DNA from: Adiantum capillus-veneris
Lineage: Eukaryota; Streptophyta; Polypodiopsida; Polypodiales; Pteridaceae
DNA length: 64,000 bases
NCBI GenBank assembly: GCA_014529385.2
Contig: CM043962.1
Location: 39,362,098-39,426,097 of the forward strand
Reading direction: 5' to 3'
In this document: positions 22,578 to 32,632 of the stretch, piece after piece
Numbering within the stretch: position 1 is the stretch's first letter
How the letters are laid out: each line of letters begins with the position of its first letter
Position numbers and translations under genes: made by a program
Notes under the pieces: model-generated
The model's input: only the letters and a program-made list of their open reading frames with translations
Database searches by the model: none
What the model was told of the DNA's origin: nothing

Positions 22578-22753
22578 TTTGGACAAGATTTGATGCTTGT
22601 AAGGCTCTGTGTGGTGTTTTTGGGCTCAAAAAGTGTATCTTGAAGGTGTTGGGGGTCAAAAGTGATTAGAATGGCTTTAAACTTGATATATGGGCTCCTG
22701 ATGAGGTGATTGGATCTGGAATGATAAATCATCCCTTGCATGTCAAAAAGGTC

Positions 22754-22785
22754 AAATAGACATCCTACGCGTAGGATGTCTATTT
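22754..22785. repeat. Leader palindrome X3, extended to 32 bp
   Basis: The 24-bp core at 22758-22781 is extended by four matching pairs on each side (AAAT / ATTT). It starts 321 bp after X2. Confidence 0.93.
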
Positions 22786-23030
22786 AATCGTTTTTTGCTT
22801 CTGACCACACAGATTGTTTGTTGATGTGTTCTGCAAGTTTCATTGGATTTGGACAAGATTTGGTAGGTCTATGGCCCCTTATTGCCTCTATGCCCTAACT
22901 TTGCGTTTTTCCATGCATATGAGGTCAAACTTGGTCCAAAGGTGATGAAACTTGGTGGATAGCTTGTAAATGTCATTCAGAACATGTGCATGATAAAAAA
23001 TGTTGGAGTTTGTGCCAAAAAGTGTCCTTG

Positions 23031-23054
23031 AGACATCCTACGCATAGGATGTCT
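23031..23054. repeat. Leader palindrome X4
   Basis: Arms AGACATCCTACG / CATAGGATGTCT, one mismatch, 273 bp after X3. Confidence 0.9.
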
Positions 23055-23749
23055 CCTGGTGATTTTTCCATTGCTGGTGCTCCCAGTGCTTGCCCTTTGC
23101 CCCCCTAAGTCCCTTTTGAGCCTAATTTCAACAAAAAAGTCAAATGGATAGAGAATAACTCCCTGTGTGGAGCCTCCGAGCCATTTTCTGACTTTTGGAG
23201 TGCTTTTTGGCGATGAAATTTCTTGATGTTGGTCTCCATAGCTTCCCGATCCCTTGGGAATCCTTGCCGTATGGTTTTTGTCGACTTTGGCTTCACCGGA
23301 GCTCCATTGGCAATTTGTTGCTCTAGAAGCACCCGTGGTTGCGTTTACATACCTTTGATGATTTGTGGTGGTCTACCACCATAGTACTTGGTTGTTGATG
23401 GTGTAGGAAAGCCGCTCGTGAAGTTTGGTGGCAAACGGGCTTGCGGTTTGGCCGCAAGTGCAATTTGACGCTTTGTGTGTCTGATGCCGTTTCTGAAGTT
23501 TAGTGTCGCTTCGGGTCACTTTTTGGTCGTGCACGTCATATAGACTTGTCGAGCATGTCGAGATGCTCTTACCCATGAATTTTGGTAGCATTTGGTCGCC
23601 GTTTCGCCGATTTCCCATTTGGTGGCCTCTTGCGGATTTCTGGGAATTAGGGTTTTTTCCGATGGTTTCCTACTGCCTTTGGCCATCCAGGACTGGTCTC
23701 CTAGACTAGGGTAAGCTGCCGATGAAGTCTTGTTGCTTTTGGGTTAGCC

Positions 23750-24654
23750 GTTAAGCCGCCGTCTCTACTTGTAGGTCTCTATCGCCCGCTTTGTGTGTGA
23801 CCCCTGTGCTAGTTTTCGCGACATAATGACAAACATGCGCGAAAAGCTCAAGGTGGTGAGCCTACCTCTCATGTCTGGAGCTCGTCGGGTAGTTATGCAC
23901 ATCGTAGAAGCTGCTGGAAGGTTGATCCGCTCTAGGTGGCAGAAGCTCTCTCCACAAAGTCAATAGTGAGAATGAGCTAAAAATGGGGTGAAAATTTCTT
24001 ATAATGGAGGTCCCCGAACCACTTTTCATGAAATTTGACATGTGCTCCTATCTTCTTGCGAGATGCGGTTTAGGCTCAAAAATTTCTTGATTTGGACTCC
24101 ATTTGCTCTGTTTACCAGAAATTTGGCATTTCGGTCAAAATCTAGCCAAAACACGCTTTCCGCTCCAGTCTCATAATTGCACCCCCACTGTACCATAGGT
24201 TTTCCTATAGTCACTGATCATCCCCATATTTTTTGTTTTTCATTACGACTGTTTTTCACTTGCTTTTTATAATTTTGAAGTTTTACTGTCGAAAATTAGC
24301 AAAATTAAAAGGAAAATGGCAAATCAAACCCCAAAAATCCCCACAAATCATAATAAATCACAAACATCACCACCAATCATTATATACACTTGCATGCAAT
24401 TTTTATGGCTGGATTTCTCCGTTTTACCAATATTTTGCCTGAAAAATGGTTATTTCTACTTATATACACACACCTAGGGGCTTGATTTGGCGTTTGGACC
24501 CATATACCTGTAGATTCATGCTGTATAAGGGCATATGTACTTGGGTTACTCCAGAAAATTTCGCAATCAAACAACAACCCTTAAAATAGTCGAAAATCAT
24601 GCCCTTTTTTGCTGTTTCTGTTATTGGTTCCGCATTTGTAGGTGTCTCTAGAAT
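23750..24654 (-). repeat. Candidate LTR between the gypsy pol and the X leader
   Basis: Minus strand. It follows a G-rich purine tract (24668-24655) and contains TATATAAG near 24462. The X leader starts downstream. These are the parts expected of an LTR, but no partner LTR is in the window, and the start, end and primer site were not fixed. It contains no convincing open frame. Confidence 0.3.
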
Positions 24655-24668
24655 GCCTCCCCCCCTCC
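24655..24668 (-). other. Candidate polypurine tract
   Basis: On the minus strand AGGAGGGGGGGAGG, similar to the GAGGAGGGGGGAA tract before the LTR of element Y. Confidence 0.5.
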
Positions 24669-24836
24669 TAGCCGGAGTCGTCCCGGACGACAAGGTATCG
24701 CGTCGGAGTATGTGTCGTGCATAGGTTGAAAAAGTTGTGCTAATGTCTGGCCGATTAATGTGGCCCTACTTTATGCATACTCGGTCAATGCATGGAAAAA
24801 TTAATGCTGTGCAAGAGAAGGGAACAAGCAAGATTC

Positions 24837-25517
24837 TTATTGGCATTCATCCTCGAGGTTTCGTGCTTTCTTTGCAAGTAACAGCTGTAACTCTACTGCA
24901 CTCTGTTTAATTGTATTTTTTGCAAACGGCAATTGCTTTGCCGACACTGTTGATGGAGTCGTAGCTGTTTCTAAGGATAGAATTGGCTGGGCTGGAATGG
25001 TTATGGGCCGTATTGCCATTGCTTTCCATTGGTATTTTGTTACTGCCGGTTTTTGTAGATGGTTTGGCACTTTCTTGTTTGCCACTGGTTTGTTTTTTAT
25101 TGGCATCCACATATGTCGGTGTTCCTTTTTGAAATGCAGTTGTCTGCCTTCCGTTGTTGCTTGTACTGAAGGGAGTTCCTTTTGCTTTTGCTTTGGTATC
25201 CAAATGTGAGTGACATTTGGGTTATGGCGAAGCATTTTCTTTGGGATCCATATCTGTTTTATGCCCTTGGTTTGTGGTTGAACCATCTGCTTTGTTGGAA
25301 TTTTGTTTTTGCATTGTTGTTTGTCCGCCATGGCATTTCTATCCTTCCGCATCCATACTTGTTTTCCTTGTGTTGGTAACCGAGATCTTTGCATTGCGGC
25401 CGATGAATTCATATGCCTGTAATTAGCATGTTTGGCTTTTACCTGATTGTTGGTCTTGGGTATCATGTTGTTCTTTAATGGCATTTGTGCTTTTGGCTTT
25501 GTTTCCAGTGATTGCAT
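24837..25517 (-). CDS. Basic repeat protein downstream of the gypsy pol
   Basis: A 226-codon open minus-strand frame without an obvious family. It is rich in Lys, Gln, Asn and Thr and carries a spaced Trp motif: QVWMRKD, QIWIPKK, HIWIPKQ, HMWMPIK and YQWKAMA. It lies immediately downstream of the protease-like segment and ends before the purine tract, so it is probably the C-terminal part of the same polyprotein. Spaced W-x-P-K words of this type occur in some plant retrotransposon gag or tail regions (recalled, not checked). The listed start is only the first Met after a stop; the frame continues the 25536-25781 segment with one stop between. No transmembrane segment or signal peptide. Confidence 0.45.
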   Translation of the reverse strand: MQSLETKPKAQMPLKNNMIPKTNNQVKAKHANYRHMNSSAAMQRSRLPTQGKQVWMRKDRNAMADKQQCKNKIPTKQMVQPQTKGIKQIWIPKKMLRHNPNVTHIWIPKQKQKELPSVQATTEGRQLHFKKEHRHMWMPIKNKPVANKKVPNHLQKPAVTKYQWKAMAIRPITIPAQPILSLETATTPSTVSAKQLPFAKNTIKQSAVELQLLLAKKARNLEDECQ

Positions 25518-25535
25518 GGCTTGCAGTTGATCATG

Positions 25536-26060
25536 CTAGTATTGCTGAGCAAAGTCTATCACCTGTTGTTCATGTGCATGCTGAATTTTGACTGCCTTTG
25601 CTTTCCAATCTATCTGCACATTGTACTCTTTTTGCCAAGGTTGCCCCAGCATCATTGGGTGTTGTGTGCTTTCATCTGTCACCACATAGAATTTGTGTGG
25701 ATAAAGATATTGATGTATCTGTACATGCAATATAGTCCATCCCAATGTTTTCAACGGGTGTGATGTGCTACTTTCCAGCACTTGAGGAGTAGGATGAAGT
25801 TGACCTGTGACTTTGAGCTATTGGTATAATCCGTAAGAGATCAAATTTGCTTGAGCTCTCGAATCAAGCAAGGCTGTTGATTCAACTTGATTGCTGCCCA
25901 CTTTGACCTCAATTATTGGCTCCACTGTTCCTTCCTCCAACTTTGTAAGTCGAATGGCATTGATTTGCAATGGTGGTCCACTTTGTTGTTGTTGTTGCAG
26001 AAGCCGTCTTTTTGCAATGCGTTCTTGTGCTTCCGGCTTGAGCTTCTTCTCGTACTCTCT
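25536..26060 (-). pseudogene. Retropepsin-like segment located 3' of integrase
   Basis: Minus strand. A reading frame overlapping the end of the integrase tail gives a Gln run (LLQQQQQ) and then IIEVKVGSNQVESTALLDSR-AQANLIS: a beta strand followed by the LLDSG-A motif of an aspartic protease, with Gly changed to Arg. One in-frame stop follows near 25823. The continuation (25781-25536) reads VVTDESTQHPMMLGQPWQKE, matching the second-half ILGxPW motif of retropepsins. Protease is normally encoded before RT, so finding it after integrase is unusual. The Arg substitution would inactivate it. Confidence 0.6.
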
Positions 26061-28515
26061 GTTTTTCCTTCATTCTTTGTTTTCCTTGATGAATTTGTTG
26101 GAGCATCTCCTGTGTGAGTGGTAGATGATACCTCCTCAATCGACATCCACTAATCCAGTTTGGCATTTCTTCACCTGCTAATGTAGCAAGCTTGACCGCT
26201 CCACTTTGTGATAGATCACTACTCACAAATGGTCCCATCCCTTGCTTTTTAAGTTTCTTGGCATGTTGCTTCAAGGTATAAACAAGTATGTAATCACCTG
26301 TTTTGAACTCTTTAGTACGCACATGTTTGTCAAACAATTCTTTTTGTCTTCTCTTCTTAGCATAGATTGAAGCAACAGCTCGTAATCAGAGTTCATCTAG
26401 CTTTTCAAGATCATCAATTCTTGAAGAGAGCTCATGCCCTGCCCATTCTAAGCTTTTTGCTACTCGTAGGGTTGTAATTAACTCTATGGGTAGTATAGCA
26501 TTTAGGCCAAACACCATGTTGTATGTTGTTGTTCCTATTGATGTTTTGTAAGCTACCTTGTATGCCCATAGTGTTGAGTGTAGCTGTTGATCCCAATCTT
26601 TTCTTGATTCTGACACTATTTTAGTGAGAACCGTGCATAGTGTTTTATTTGTGGCCTCAGCTTGCCCATTGGCCCGTGGATGGTATGGTGCAAATTTCCT
26701 ATGTATGACCATGAACTCCTCTAGCAGATATTCAACGACTTCATTGAGAAAATGTGTTCCACGGTCACTGACAATTTCTATTGGTAACCCGTAACGTACA
26801 AAAACATTCTCATACAAAAATTGTGCAGTGGTGCGTGCATCAGCTTTTTGTGTTGCTTTGGCTTCGACCCATTTTGTGAGATAGTCCGTAGCCACTATGA
26901 TATATTGGGTGTGGGTGCGATATGCAGGGGGTGATATAGGTCCCACAAAATCAATGCCCCATTTTGCAAATGCTCTTGCTCCCATCATTGGCCGTAATGG
27001 CATCTTATCTCTTTTTATTGGCACCTTGGTGCGTTGACATGCGTCACAACGCTTTATAAACTCTTCAGCATCCATGTGCAATGTAGGCCACCAAATTCCT
27101 GCGGTTAAGACAATTTTTGTCGTTTTATCGCCCGAAAAATGGCCTCCACTTATTCCGCTATGTGCATGTTCTAGAATCAGTAGGTATTCGCTTTCACTGG
27201 CACAGATTCTAAGTTGATTGTCCTTACCTCGCTTATAGAGTTGGTTCCCAATTAACTGAAAGTCACGAGCTTCCAGCTCTATATCTTTTTTCCGTGCTCT
27301 TGTGAAGTTCTCAGGGAACATCCTGGTGGTTCCGAAGTCAATGATATATCGACTCCATGCAGGTGCTATGTTTACCTGAAACAAAGTTGCGTGATCCACT
27401 GGTCGTTTGGCACTACATATAGTACAATTGGTAGCATAAGAATGTGTGTCCGTATACATAGTTGGCCAATAAACCCCTAACTATTTCAGTCTCTGGTGTG
27501 TCTTCACTGTTGAACAATGAAATGCACAACCCTGGACATGTGCCTCTTCAAGGTAGCACTTGAATTCTTCTGGATTTATACATAATCGTAGGATTAGGTC
27601 CGATCCAAGATGATATAGCCGTCCTGCTATCAACTGGAAGTTTTTTGTTTGTCAAATTGTTTGATGTTTGGATCTGCATTCCGTATTATCAAACCCACTT
27701 CCAAAGGAAAGAAAACTAATAATTTCCTGAGACCATTTGGGTACCATTTCAATGTTGAAAAGATAAGCATCTGGTATGTCATCATCTACTCCTTCAGAAG
27801 CTTCCCCGTTGTGTATCCTTGAAAGATGATCCGCTCGTAGATGGGTTTTACCCTTTTTGACCACCACTGTGAAGTCAAATTCTAGCAATATAATAAACCA
27901 GCGTACGATTCTCCCTGTATTGTAAGGTTTATTTACCAGGTACAAAAGAGCTTGATGATCTGTGAAGAACACAAATTTGTTTGCAAGAAAATAATGTCGA
28001 AATTTCTTTACAGCATAAATCATTCCTAACCCTTCCCACTCGGTGGTTGTGTAGTTCTTTTCCGCACTGTTTAACTGTCGGCTTGCATAGCAAACTAGAA
28101 AATCCATTGTTCCGTCTCAAGGTTGAGCTAGAATACTGCCAATGACATATGCTGAAGCATCAATGTGCACATGGAATATCTTTTCCCAATCTGGTGCCTT
28201 TAGTACAGGTCCTGATATAAGGTTTTCCTTCAGCTTTTGGAATGAAGTTTCACACTCCTCGGTCCACTCGAAATTGACTAGCAAACGATACAGAGGTTGT
28301 GCGATAACCGCATACATTTATATGAAACTTTGATAATATCCGCAGTGTCCCATGAAGGATTGTACTTGTTTCGCATTAGTAGGCGTGGGTAGGTCTACAA
28401 TGACTTTGACTTTGTCTAGGTCTGTGGTTATGCCATTTCTTGAGACAATGTGTCCTAAGATTCGGCCTTGCTTAACCATGAATACAAACTTTTTCGGGTT
28501 AAGACAGATTCTCAC
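25909..28515 (-). pseudogene. pol: Ty3/gypsy pol: RT end, RNase H, duplicated H2C2, integrase
   Basis: Minus strand, one frame from 28515 to 25909 with a few stops (about 28318, 28117, 27652 and 27486). Order: RT thumb and connection (FMVKQGRILGHIVSRNGI; SFMGHCGYYQSFI), RNase H (HIDASAYVIGSILAQ; CYASRQLNSAEKNYTTTEWE; FFTDHQALLYL; ADHLSRI), a first zinc module (EEAH...FH...NCTIC), a second zinc module (HAH...GGH...CDAC), and the integrase core with Asp170, Asp232 and Glu268 of the 26386-27459 piece in D,D35E spacing. The tail has KTGDYILVY and GPFVSSDLSQSGAVKL, a GPF/Y-like motif. The enzyme would copy RNA to DNA and insert it. Integrase residues are intact, RT is not. Confidence 0.9.
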
Positions 28516-29360
28516 TTTTCAAAGACCTTTTGCAAATGGTCAATATGTTCCTCTCGTAGAAGAGAGTGTACACACAGTTCATCCGTGTAAATTCCTAAGA
28601 ATATTCTTAGGTATTCCTTGAAGGCGTGAGTCATTAACCTTTGGAAAGTGGCTAGTGCATTAGTTAAGTCAAATGGAATAACTCGATACACATAAATCCC
28701 CCATTCTATGGCAAACGCTGTTTTGTGTTGATCCTCCCTTGCTATTGCCAGTTGGTTGTATCCTGAAAACCCATCCAGAAAGGAATAAGCCCGTTTCCCG
28801 GCCACTCGCTCAAGTACATGTTCTATGATTGGCAAGGGATAATTATCCCTTATGGTTGCTGCATTCACCTTCTTGAGGTTTACACATACTCGCAATTTTC
28901 CATTCTTTTTAGGAACTACCACAATGGGTGACACCCAATCTGTATGTTCGATTTCATAGATGAATTCAGCTTCCATCAATTTATCAATCTCTTCTTTGAT
29001 TCGTTTAGCAAATGTGTCATTATATGTATAAGGACGTTGTTTGCTAGGTTTTGCATCCAATTTCAAAGGAATTGTATGTTGGCATATCAATGGATCAACT
29101 CCTTTGAGGTCTTTATAGGACCACGCGAACACATCTTTATACTTCTTGAGAAGTTGTGTTAGTTGTTCTTCCTCCTCAGGCTCTAAATCGTTAGCTATAT
29201 AGACCGGCTGAGGCTTTTCACCTGGTTTTGCGAGGTCTATCTTTTTTGCATTTTTAGGCCCATCGTAAGATTCTTGGTTGGTTATTTCCCTGACTGGTGG
29301 TGTCATCATGATTTTTCTGTCCTGGATAGTAAATTTCCGATAGTGTGATGGTACGTTCAT
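28512..29360 (-). pseudogene. pol: Ty3/gypsy reverse transcriptase, mutated active site
   Basis: A 282-codon frame shifted relative to the downstream RNase H frame. It has WVSPIVVVPKKNGKLRVCVN, YPLPIIEHVLERVAG and FLDGFSGYNQLAI (first Asp, residue 196), then ALATFQRLM. The YxDD box reads YTDE at residues 258-261, so the second Asp is Glu. PFDLTNAL replaces the usual PFGLTNAP. Upstream lie the CQHTIPLK and YTYNDTFAKRIKEEIDKL segments typical of plant gypsy pol. The residues before the RT (29730-29361) are acidic and Lys-rich without a protease motif. The 5' end is cut off by a copia LTR at 29731. Confidence 0.88.
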
Positions 29361-29730
29361 GTTCCCCTTTTCTGACTCCCCTTTACCATCACTATCTTCT
29401 TCAGTAGTCTATATCTCTCTCAAAGACCGTTTCAGTTCTTGGTATTTCTGTTTACGCTCCAGTTTGGTCCACTCTTGGTCTTTTGTAGTTTCTTTTTTGA
29501 TTTTTGAGATTTTTGTGATTTTGTGTCGGTTTTAGCTTTTCGTACCTGTTGTATTTCCTCTCGCATTCTTTCTTTTCGATCTTTTGAGAATCTTCCTAAT
29601 ATTTGATCTTTTACACAATCCTCTGCTTTTACAAGCATCAAATAGTGACTTTTACCTTTTATCTTGGGCATCAGGTTCTCTCTTGCTTTATTTCTTGCTC
29701 GTTTCCTCCTATAGCGTTCTTGGCGTATAG
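29361..29730 (-). other. Remnant coding upstream of the gypsy RT
   Basis: The minus strand reads as Lys/Arg-rich and Ser-rich linker sequence in more than one frame (MPKIKGKSHYLMLVKAEDCV; MREEIQQVRKAKTD) with a frameshift. No gag or protease motif. It ends exactly at the copia LTR boundary. Confidence 0.5.
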
Positions 29731-29956
29731 TGTTGGAATTAGGGTTGCAGAGAAACACACACAGCTTGGAGAAGACGAAGGAAGCTCAAGGCACACAATA
29801 GAGAGTGTGTTACTTAGTGTGCAATGGAAAGATAGATAGCCCTAGGGTGATGGGCGTATATACAATGCACGGGGGAAAAACCTCCTAAAGAGGGAAAAAA
29901 TGCCTCGGCGGTCCTAGTGTGTTCACACACATCACTACCACATGTATATGGTAACA
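29731..29956 (-). repeat. 3' LTR of the partial copia element
   Basis: 226 bp on the plus strand from TGTTGGAATTAGGG to GGTAACA, so TG to CA in both orientations. A purine tract flanks it on the expected side. Confidence 0.8.
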
Positions 29957-29967
29957 AATCCCCCCTC
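29957..29967 (-). other. Polypurine tract of the partial copia element
   Basis: The minus strand reads GAGGGGGGATT directly before the LTR. Confidence 0.8.
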
Positions 29968-30031
29968 GAGTGATGCGGTGAACAAGAGCTGGCACATGAG
30001 TAAAGGGAAGTGCCATGCCCTGAGGACAGGA

Positions 30032-31517
30032 TCAGTCCACAAAGGGGAGTAAGCCCAAAGCTTTGCGGAAAGCTTCAAGCTTCTCACGAGACAATGCCTT
30101 TGTGAAAAGATCTGCAAGGTTGTCCTGTGTTGGCACATAAGACAAGCTGATCTCTCCTGCTGAGAGCCTCTCCCTGACATAGTGGTAATGCACCTCAATG
30201 TGCTTTGTGCGAGCATGAAAAACTGGGTTCCTCGCAACTGCCAATGCGCTCTGACTGTCAGTGTAGATAGTGTTGGGAGTGTCCTGTCCAACACCCAAAT
30301 CATCCATAAGGCGTCTGAGCCATACACACTCAACCGTAGCTGTGAAGACTCCCCTGTACTCAGCCTCACAACTCGAAGTGGCCACAGTAGGTTGCTTCTT
30401 GCTCAACCATGATATACATGAACTGCCAAGCATGAAACAAAAACCACTTGTGGACACTCGCGTATCAAAACAACCAGCCCAATCTGAGTCCGAAAAAGCA
30501 TGTAAGTCTGGCGGCAATGATCCCCCCTTGGGATAAAACAAGCAAAAATGTAAAGTGCCACTAAGGTAGCGGAAAATCCTCTTGATAGCCTACCAATGCT
30601 TAGACCCTGGGCTATGCATAAATTTGCTGACCTGTGAGACTGCAAACTGAATATCTGGCCTCGTGTTGCATACATAAATGAGGCAGCCAACAACAGTTTG
30701 GTAAAGAGTGACATCAGCAGGATCACCAGCGTCATGTAGACTCAACTTCAAACCTGTTTCCATGGGAGTGGCAATAGGTTTGCAATCTTCAAGTCCAAAC
30801 TTACATAGAAATGTCTCTATGTAACTTTTCTGACACAAGGCAATACCACCATCACACTGCTTAAACTGTATACCCAAGTAATGATGCAGCAGCCCCACAT
30901 CTTTCATCTTGAAAGTAGCATTCAAATCAGCCTTAAATTCAGCAATATGTCTCTCATTTGGTCCAGTGATCAGCAAATCATCAACATAAAGAACCACGAT
31001 GAGAAGTACATCACCCTCACGCTTTACATACAATGTGCTTTCTGTTGGACTATTACGAAAGCCTTGTTTGACCAAATGAGTGTCAGCTTTCTCATACCAA
31101 GCACGAGGAGATTGCTTCAACGCATACAAAGCCTTGTTACATTTGCACACTTTGTTCTCTTGTCCTTTTATGACAAAACCGCGAGGCTGCGTTACATAAA
31201 CTTCCTCAAATATGTCACCATTCAAGAAAGCAGTAACAATGTCTGATTGATGTACATCCCAACCAAAATGAGTTGCCAATGCACATAGAAAACGCACAGT
31301 AGTCATACGACAAGTGGGAGCAAAAGTCTCTTCATAATCTATGCCTTTTGTCTGATGAAGTGTCAGTATCACTACCTTCCTCAATAATCGGTGCTAGCAG
31401 ATCTAGCCTTGCCTGAGTTACACTCTCTTCGGTGGACACTAAGCTACCTTGGTCACCTGCCACCTTCTGGTCTCTAACAATGTATCTTCCTGATCTTAAA
31501 TTCATCAAACTTATCAA
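30032..31517 (-). pseudogene. pol: Ty1/copia RT and RNase H
   Basis: Minus strand, one frame from 31384 to 30032 broken by a single TAG after SPGSKHW (near 30588). RT: TKGIDYEETFAPTCRMTTVR, GWDVHQSDIVTAFLNGDIFE, ALYALKQSPRAWYEK and the intact active site LYVDDLLITG (Asp135 and Asp136 of the 264-codon piece), then MKDVGLLHHYLGIQ. RNase H: HAFSDSDWAGCFDTRVSTSG, SCEAEYRG, IYTDSQSALAVARNPVFHAR and HIEVHYHYVRE, up to LADLFTKAL. A further short frame (31517-31332) with NLRSGRYIVRDQK precedes it and is not a known copia motif. The region between this and a normal integrase has been deleted. All RT and RNase H catalytic acidic residues seen are present. Confidence 0.9.
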
Positions 31518-31743
31518 TGCAATTTATCACAAATCCAACCACTCACCTGTCAAAGGGTCAAATTCTCCACAACTTCTTGCTCTGTTTGCTGAATATACCT
31601 GTACACAAGAGTTTTAATTTTGGTCAACGCACTGCGTCGCTATGTGCGTCGATATCCGCGTCCCTGTGAACCTGTCACTAGTTGTGACGCAGATATAGAC
31701 GTAGATAACGACACAGATAGCGACGACCATAACATAAAAAAAA

Positions 31744-31833
31744 TTTCTTGGGCAGAGGGCAGATAGCTTGGCCTGTGCCCAGTTAAAAGATGGACACAAC
31801 CACAGCCAGACTTCCTGCCCTCTGCCCAAGAAA
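31744..31833. repeat. Hairpin with 19-bp perfect arms
   Basis: TTTCTTGGGCAGAGGGCAG at 31744-31762 and its exact reverse complement at 31815-31833, with a 52-nt loop. It lies near the left subterminal region of CACTA element 1. Confidence 0.92.
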
Positions 31834-31984
31834 GCGAGCAGCACCAAAATCAACCATGCTCCTGCGCGCAGAAATTTCGGCAGAGTTCCCTTTGTTTTTA
31901 CATAAACTTTTCAAAAAAAACCATATCATGTATACGCCTCCTACATGCTATCCATGTAGGATCTCACATGAGATTTAAGACCAA

Positions 31985-32230
31985 TGAAAGACAAGTACCG
32001 TACCAACTGAAAAGCATAACTATAACGAGCCATAACCATAACTTAAAAGCATAACCATAATGCAGATAACCATAACCATAAACAAAATTAACAATAACCA
32101 TAAGCATAACCAGAAAGTTAAACATAACAATTAACAAAACCTGAACCATAACTATGTCTATACAAGAATAGGAGAAATAACCATGTCTATACAATGACAA
32201 TGACAATAATCATAACCATAAGGGAAACAA
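31985..32230. repeat. Degenerate CATAAC repeat
   Basis: Many scattered CATAACCATAA words over 245 bp. It is not the plant telomere heptamer. The neighbouring 32231-32632 stretch has no recognised gene. Confidence 0.7.
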
Positions 32231-32632
32231 TAACTGTTTGTACAAAAAAGAGACACAGAAGCGTGTCTGTGTCTCACAAAGCATATATATGAAATCCGGT
32301 CCACTAATGACTAAGCGTCGCAACCTGCACATAGGACAACTCACAAAATTAGTATTGATATTACTTCACATATACTTACTTAATTAAATCAACTCACACA
32401 TATTAACGTCTCACCTCAAGGGATCAGCGAGACTGTAAGGCCTCCCAGTCTACAGGCTCTCCTGAAGCTTCAAGATCATTCAATACTTCATAGATAACTC
32501 TGCGATATCCATCTGACTCCTCCTGGCGTGTAGGAGCTCGATGCATCGCAAGATTCTGCATTTATACAAAAGTCAAAGTAATAAGAATACATGATTCATC
32601 GCGTTTTAAAAAACGCCATAGTTAAGATTGGA

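Larger units (their letters stand above)
21987..23750 (-). other. Leader of element X with palindrome-bearing tandem units
   Basis: Non-coding stretch upstream (minus strand) of the X reading frame. From about 22100 to 23100 it is made of diverged units of 273-321 bp, each opening with a 24-bp palindrome of arms AGACATCCTACG and CGTAGGATGTCT. Shared unit text includes TTTTTCATCA after the palindrome, then a CTCATGGAACATGG-type word and a GGATTTGGACAAGATT-type word. Confidence 0.75.
29731..31610 (-). mobile_element. 3' half of a Ty1/copia element
   Basis: Minus orientation. A 3' LTR at 29731-29956, a polypurine tract, and RNase H and RT coding up to about 31400, with a short upstream coding remnant to about 31600. 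Gag, protease, integrase and the 5' LTR are absent. It sits between the gypsy pol and CACTA element 1. Confidence 0.85.

Noticed and set aside
22152-23054. CRISPR-like array of spaced palindromes
   Set aside because: Spacing is 273-321 bp, the intervening units are homologous to each other, and the setting is a plant retroelement.
29934-29945. CACTACC as the missing left end of CACTA element 1
   Set aside because: It lies inside a well-defined copia LTR and does not match the CACTACAACAC terminus beyond seven bases.
31676-31690. CACTAGTTGTGACGC as the left CACTA end
   Set aside because: Only the first five bases match the right terminus, and subterminal-like words lie outside it.
31985-32230. 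Telomere-like repeat
   Set aside because: The word is CATAAC, not the plant CCCTAAA unit, and it has no regular period.
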